A stretch of DNA of 64,000 bases. Origin: Pampus argenteus (taxonomy: Eukaryota > Chordata > Actinopteri > Scombriformes > Stromateidae). Made by a program: the position numbers and the translations under genes. The notes beneath the pieces were generated by a model, which saw nothing but the letters and a program-made list of their open reading frames with translations, had not been told where the DNA came from and did not search any database. This document shows positions 59,401 through 64,000 of this stretch, piece after piece; position 1 is the first letter of the stretch; the number at the start of each line of letters is the position of its first letter. The stretch covers positions 17,083,501-17,147,500 of the forward strand of contig CM072870.1 in NCBI GenBank assembly GCA_036937835.1. Reading direction: 5' to 3'.

Positions 59401-62400
59401 CCGCTCACAACACAAACTCACTGATGGTTGCAACACACTCTCCAGAGCATGTCAACAACCGCTGTGTTGCATGTATGCAGTGGGCAGGCTCTCTTTTGGA
59501 TAAATGTGTTGGTGGGCTGAAGTCAGTGTGGAGTTTATATTGTTTATATTGTTTATACATCTCAGTGTTGTCTGCCTTGGTAAGGCTGTATACTGCTGTT
59601 AATTCTATAGGGAATGACATGCAGCGTCCATAGACATTTTTATTTATTGTCTGTCATTTCTGTTTAATTGTCTGAGTTTTGTCCTCTTTTCTAGTTGATT
59701 CTAGGAGGCTATTACTGAGGAAAAGAAATGGGAATTTATTGTTGTGTCTATATAAAAATGTAAATATAAATATATGACTGGAATTTACTCTGCACTGAAA
59801 CAAATATTACACATGAATTTGTGTAGTTTACTGAAAATGACTATGAGGAAGTAATCTTATCCTCTGACAGCCTAAAGAGGGTGCTGTGGACTCAACGTTT
59901 AATGAGCAATCACAGGTATTTTTACCCCTATCTGCTGGCACTGCAGGCTGCGTAGTTGATAGGGCTTCTGTTGAGTAGATCATGTAATTTACACTTTTTC
60001 AAAAGGCTGTGCTGCTGCTGTACAGGGGCTGAGAATAGCACACTGTTTGTGGTAATAACAGTTTGACAAAGGGAAGTGAGACAGTGTGAATGTTTTTTTT
60101 ATTTGTCTAGAAACTATTTTTTTCTACATTTAAACAGCAGCTAAAATTGCCAAAGGGATGTTGGTTAGCACCTTCATGTACCTCAATAGGCCAAGTTGAA
60201 TATGGTGTAATCATCCCCACTACAATGATTTGTGCCAGATATCATTTTATAATGTTAGATATTATTATATTAAGTTTAAACAAACAAAAATTGGGGGAAT
60301 CACTTGTTTAATACCAGTAAGTTTAGATTTTTGACATTCAATGATTTGTGCTCTTTGTTTACCTTTTGCTGTTATTAAGGACAATCTTTAGTATATCTGA
60401 TGATTCATTTGATCATCGAGTCCCTTCTACATAAAGGGCAGAACGCATTATTTTCTGATACCCTTCACTTGATTATCTCTATGAAGGTTTAAGTGTTTTT
60501 ACTAAATAATAATTGGCAGTAATTTCATTTTTTTTAAAATACATTCATTATGCCCTTACCCTTTCACAACTATGCAGTGTATGCACTGCCACGCAAACAA
60601 ATCAAAAGTTGCCGGAATAGAGAGACTTTAACAATATGGCACAGTGATGAAGGCCGATAGGTACATGCAGTTAACAAATTGTTAAGAGCTAGACTTGTGT
60701 TTTAAACACTAGGACACCTTTGAAGTGTGGTAACTGTGTAAATGTGTGTCTGTGTGTGTATTTGTGTTAAACCCCATGTCTCCTTTAAATTGGAGCAAGC
60801 TACATTGCAGGTTTTATGTTCAGCTGTGGCATATTCCTTAATTAATTGTCACTTAAATGTTGTTTTATTCTCAAGTTATGGGCTTGACTCAAAGATTTAC
60901 AGAACATGGCGCATAGTCATTAAACATTCAATGCATTAAAGAGGAATACATTTAAACAGGTGGTACTATTCTGTCAGTTTGTCTCAGGTTTAGCACACCT
61001 ATTTTTTGTCTTAGTCTTAAACTAAGCCAAATGGACAAGTTATTGCAATTATTGGATTCAATTCTCACTTCTTTTAAAAAAAAAAAAAAAAGGAATTGTG
61101 CTATATGATTTTATTTCTACAAGTGACAAACACACCCATCAATGGCAATAATAAACGTGATTGTAAAGTTTGCCGGTTTGTTTTATGGCACACAGTCACA
61201 ATCAGAGCTGTGTGTCAAAAGCCTCTGCCCAGTATTCATGTGTTTAAGGGTGAAAGGTCAAGGCAACAGGAAGTGGCTAAGTGGCCTATGAAGGCGCTAG
61301 GCACAGGCCTGGCCAGGTAGTATGACTACATGACACATGGCTCCGGTCTCACCAGGCCTAATGAAACACATCCAACTGCAGGTGATTACTGGGGGCCACT
61401 TTGTGTGAGTGTATGTGTGCATTTGTTCATAAGTGTAGAGTGTGATTTCATTTTACATTTTCAAGTATTTATAGACTACTGTGAATTACCTAGAGAGTGA
61501 GCAGCAGTGGTTTTGGAGCTGAAGAATCGTCCCAGTCCCAAGTCTCCTAGTTTCACTACTCCTGTAGCTGTGATGAATACATTGGCTGGCTTGATATCTG
61601 GAGAAGAGAAGTGAGGTGAAAAATGAGAAGAGAAGGGGAGAGATCAATTGTTGTTATCAAACTCAAACAGACTTTTGTCTAATGTTAATGTCACATTAGT
61701 GCCAGTAAATCTGGACCGCAAAATTGCATGTGGTGCAGATATAGGATCATAAACAAAAAACACTTTGATCAGAAAACGTTACTGTGCTGTGTATTATTGA
61801 AAATATCAATTTCAGTTAATGTGGGCATTAGCAAACCATTTCTGTTGCCATTTCTAAAGTAATGTTAATGTGACCCGCATCAAGCCTTTGAAATTTACTG
61901 CTCCTGTATAATTGTAAGCGGCTTTTGAATAGGCGGTCTCTGTTAAGTGGTCGTTAAAGCTCAGAGCTCAGGGTTCATTAGTGTCCCCGTGCCCTAATCA
62001 GAGTCAGTCCAACGGAAGTGCATCACCTGTAGCTGTGTGTAGCTGTGTGTGTGTGTAGCTCTGTGTAGCTCTGTGTAGCTGTATGTAGCTGTATGTGCGT
62101 GTGTTTGTGCATGAGTGGTGTGCATGCGTGTGTGTGTCAGAGAAGAGAGAAAGAGTCCTATTGAAAGCATGTGGGACCATAAACACTGTGTTCTCTGGTC
62201 TGTGTTGTTTAACACCTACAGTTAAGCCTTCTGTCATATGCAACAAGGTCGTTCACACTCAAGAAAATAAATTCTTGAGTGAGACTTTTAAGTTTTGTTT
62301 ATTCATTTTTATTTTTAGGACTGAGGGCTATCATAGAGGTACTGTGTGTTTTATTCTGATAACTATGAAATGTGTGTCATCTAAACTACAGCAAAACATT

Positions 62401-62993
62401 TTCCAAGTACACTGCAACTTAATTTCTCATCCATCCATTGTTTTCAGGTCAATTTAGTATGCTATGAAAGCTAACCTGCAGAGACTAAACTGATGCAAGA
62501 CAAATAATGCATCACAATAAACCACTGGTCACTTTTTTGTCAAACATTTTCTAGAATACAGACACCATTTTGATAAGTCTCCCTATTGCTGGTACATTCA
62601 GAAGTGCATCTCATTTCATCAAAGTGGCGTCCACTAGACAATGGGAATGTCCCTAACAAGCTACAGGAAGATTCTTCTTGTCCCCGCGCTCTAAAGATGA
62701 ATACACACCCTAACTGGGATGTATATAAATATTATCAGACATGATGATGATTTCTTATTGGTAGGAAAGGACAGTGAGCAAGCCCAGATCAATGATGCCT
62801 TGCTCAGTATACGGCCTGCTCTGACGTCCTGAGAAAAATGTATTATCATTAATACTTTTGAACTTTTCCAAACATAAATGATGACTAACTTTATCAGAAA
62901 TAACTCGCCCAGAATAAAATTAGTAGAGTAAATTCTCATCTATGAATGAGCCAATCCATTCAGTGCACTACTATTTATTTAGGTGTATGTTTA

Positions 62994-63035
<42 letters not shown>

Positions 63036-63156
63036 CACCAATGCTACCTCTGTGCATGACTCTCCGGGAGTGCATGTGTTCGAGCGCACTGCAGAGTTGG
63101 ACAAAGTACTTCCACACTGTTCTCTCTGGAATAAGCCTCCTCTGCTTCTTAAAGTG
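44383..63156 (-). CDS. nek7: nek7 (NIMA-related kinase 7), C-terminal five exons
   Basis: Ser/Thr kinase acting with NEK9 and NEK6 in spindle assembly; in mammals NEK7 also binds NLRP3 to license the inflammasome. Exons in order: 63048-63156, 61490-61597, 54323-54417, 46942-47055, 44383-44493 (537 nt, 178 codons plus TAA), all GT-AG and in phase. Seen: HFKKQRRLIPERTVW, catalytic VMHRDIKPANVF (His-Arg in one exon, Asp in the next), DLGLGRFF in place of DFG as usual for NEK6/7, activation segment AAHSLVGTPYYMSPE, and the C-lobe to the stop. SALEHMHS, FFSSKTTAAHS, KMNLYSLCKKIEQ and LPSDHYSEE match NEK7 rather than NEK6. The glycine loop and the catalytic Lys lie beyond the right edge. Adjacent to ptprc as in human 1q. 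Confidence 0.95.
44494..46941. other. nek7 intron with GT microsatellites
   Basis: Contains (GT)n at about 45062-45088 and 45518-45541 and G-rich patches near 45150-45300; no exon recognised. Confidence 0.6.
46942..47055 (-). CDS. nek7: nek7 exon, C-lobe
   Basis: MAALQSPFYGDKMNLYSL, CKKIEQCDYPPLPSDHYS, EE; phase 0 on both sides. The Met is an internal codon after an intron (CLLYE/MAALQ), not a start. Confidence 0.95.
50140..50403. repeat. compound GT/AG/CA microsatellite cluster
   Basis: (GA)n with GC interruptions at 50145-50212 and (CA)n with GAGA interruptions at 50322-50403, with a unique segment in between. Confidence 0.9.
51155..51400 (+). mobile_element. dispersed repeat of the percomorph 'ggttagc-ttagc' type
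   Basis: AAGGAATTGTTCAACATATG, AATACGCTTATTTG, GAGATGGTTAGCGTAGCTTA and GACTGGAAACAGGG follow in the order I know from a very common repeat of percomorph fish genomes. Family name not certain. Confidence 0.5.
54323..54417 (-). CDS. nek7: nek7 exon, P+1 loop and DIWSLG
   Basis: VGTPYYMSPERIHENGYNF, KSDIWSLGCLLYE; carries the SPE equivalent of the kinase APE motif. Confidence 0.95.
57690..58085. repeat. polypyrimidine tract
   Basis: About 390 bp dominated by C and T on the plus strand; produces a stop-free reading frame that mimics a hydrophobic 193-residue protein. Confidence 0.8.
58620..58985. mobile_element. possible hAT-like repeat fragment
   Basis: Repeated GATTC/GAATC words (CAGAATCGATTGTTGATTCA, AGATTCTCGATTC) and GGGGTGTGAATCTTTGG, as in fish non-autonomous hAT-like elements. 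Ends not defined. Confidence 0.35.
61490..61597 (-). CDS. nek7: nek7 exon with DLG motif
   Basis: DIKPANVFITATGVV, KLGDLGLGRFFSSKTTAAHS; includes the activation-loop Ser that NEK9 phosphorylates in mammalian NEK7. Confidence 0.95.
61598..63047. other. nek7 intron (1.45 kb)
   Basis: Contains a 10-bp minisatellite and a (GT)17 run; no exon seen. Confidence 0.6.
62028..62100. repeat. AGCTGTGTGT minisatellite
   Basis: About seven 10-bp units with AGCTCTGTGT and AGCTGTATGT variants. Confidence 0.85.
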
Positions 63157-63225
63157 CTGCAAGGGAAATGCAAGCACACACACACACACACGCACGCACG
63201 CACACACACACACACACACACGCAC
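63000..63225. repeat. GT and CA microsatellites flanking a nek7 exon
   Basis: (GT)17 at 63000-63034 on one side of the exon and CA-rich 63175-63225 on the other. The same exon therefore sits between opposite-phase dinucleotide runs within 230 bp. Confidence 0.9.
63048..63156 (-). CDS. nek7: nek7 exon with HRD start
   Basis: Thirty-six codons, HFKKQRRLIPERTVWKYF to SRRVMHR, first base of Asp at the end; acceptor CCCTTGCAG. Confidence 0.93.
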
Positions 63226-64000
63226 ACAACACAAACATTAGCATACCTGAAAAGAGGGATCAAATAAAATACTTTAATAGGAATAGAAAAGGGTATTTAG
63301 GTCTGTGTGCGCTTATACAGCATTCGTCCTCAGCCTTGGTCCCCAGCTCTGTGACTCCACTTTTAATGGAACCCAGACCACTCTCCTCTCGTTCTGTCCC
63401 TTGCCTAACCAAGCCTTTTCTCATTTTCTCTATGGCCTTCAATGGAAAGCACATGCAGTCTCAGGAACAAAGAGAAAAAAAATTTGTGGTACCTTCCAAA
63501 ACTCTCCCATCTGGTACGCAGCTCTTTTGTTAAGTACAGCTTCCAATGACACAACAGCTCCAGTTGTTTTTTTAGTTTATCCATTTTGGAAGGCTGAGAG
63601 AATTGATCTGGATCATCAACTCTGTGGTCCCTCATGAGAAACACACAGTGATGATAGAGCTTTATCTTAGACATGATGGCTTTGATCCACAATGACGAGA
63701 ATCAGTGGCTGATAATATAGTCCTAGTTTGGAAACCAGTAAGATTTTATGGGGTGTCCTTGTGCTCCATTTGCAAGAAAAAGCAACCTATAAGCCAACAT
63801 GCATATGCTGTACAAGATAGCTGGAATTGAAGCATTTAGCATAGTCTTCTATAGAAAGATATAAATCTCAGGCTTCAACAGGAATGTAGCTAGAACAATC
63901 GGACCTATAAAACCAACATGTGCTGCAACATTTATTAACTAAATAAAAGACCTTCACTGTGAAGTTCTTTTATTTATGACTCACTACATATGTATGTACT
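63157..64000. other. nek7 intron, partial
   Basis: No upstream nek7 exon recognised in these 0.84 kb. A 95-codon minus-strand ORF (63405-63692) has no family resemblance I know. Confidence 0.5.

Larger units (their letters stand above)
54418..61489. other. nek7 intron (7.1 kb)
   Basis: Non-coding; contains CA repeat near 55972-55990, GT repeat near 56332-56346 and 57505-57545, a polypyrimidine tract at 57.7-58.08 kb and a possible repeat fragment at 58.6-59.0 kb. Confidence 0.6.

Noticed and set aside
63405..63692. 95-codon minus-strand ORF as an upstream nek7 exon
   Set aside because: Does not contain the expected NEK7 sequence preceding HFKK, and shows no kinase motif. Left as unexplained intron sequence.
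1..64000. mir-181 cluster near ptprc
   Set aside because: In human it lies beyond the 3' end of PTPRC, which is outside this window; I did not see the mature sequence on either strand.

Overview
The window looks like a teleost fish chromosome, probably a percomorph. Genes are split by GT-AG introns, CA/GT microsatellites are dense, and there is a decayed Tc1-type transposon, a tRNA-derived SINE-like copy and a dispersed repeat of a type common in percomorph genomes. Protein-coding genes cover only part of the 64 kb. Two vertebrate genes are recognisable and one further gene looks new.

Layout. (1) 498-12989, minus strand: ptprc (CD45), 24 exons from signal peptide through mucin stalk, fibronectin-III ectodomain, transmembrane helix and most of phosphatase domain D1. 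The rest of D1 and all of D2 lie left of the window. (2) About 13.0-33.2 kb: a gene-poor spacer with microsatellites, telomere-like repeats, a polypurine tract and a 10-bp minisatellite. (3) 33.3-39.95 kb, plus strand: an inverted, head-to-head partial duplicate of ptprc. Fifteen exons with intact GT-AG sites join into an open reading frame of 514 codons: signal peptide, ectodomain, transmembrane helix and a 26-residue tail. The mucin exons and all phosphatase exons are absent, and a private last exon adds a tyrosine motif (Y-A-N-V). A second first exon that has lost its ATG lies just upstream. (4) 40-42.2 kb: SINE-like and Tc1-like remnants. (5) 44383-63156, minus strand: the last five exons of nek7, with the 5' part beyond the right edge.

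How it fits together. NEK7 and PTPRC are neighbours on human chromosome 1q, so this is a conserved block. I could not find ATP6V1G3, which sits between them in human. The most interesting object is the phosphatase-less CD45 relative. Its introns are almost identical to those of ptprc, yet its membrane-proximal fibronectin exon differs at 16 codons, 15 of them amino-acid changing. That pattern suggests a young receptor under diversifying selection, plausibly a decoy, ligand competitor or adaptor-coupled receptor. This is inference: expression, surface location and function are not visible in DNA.

All exon coordinates were derived by eye from splice signals, reading phase and the parallel structure of the two copies. 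No alignment or database search was run.
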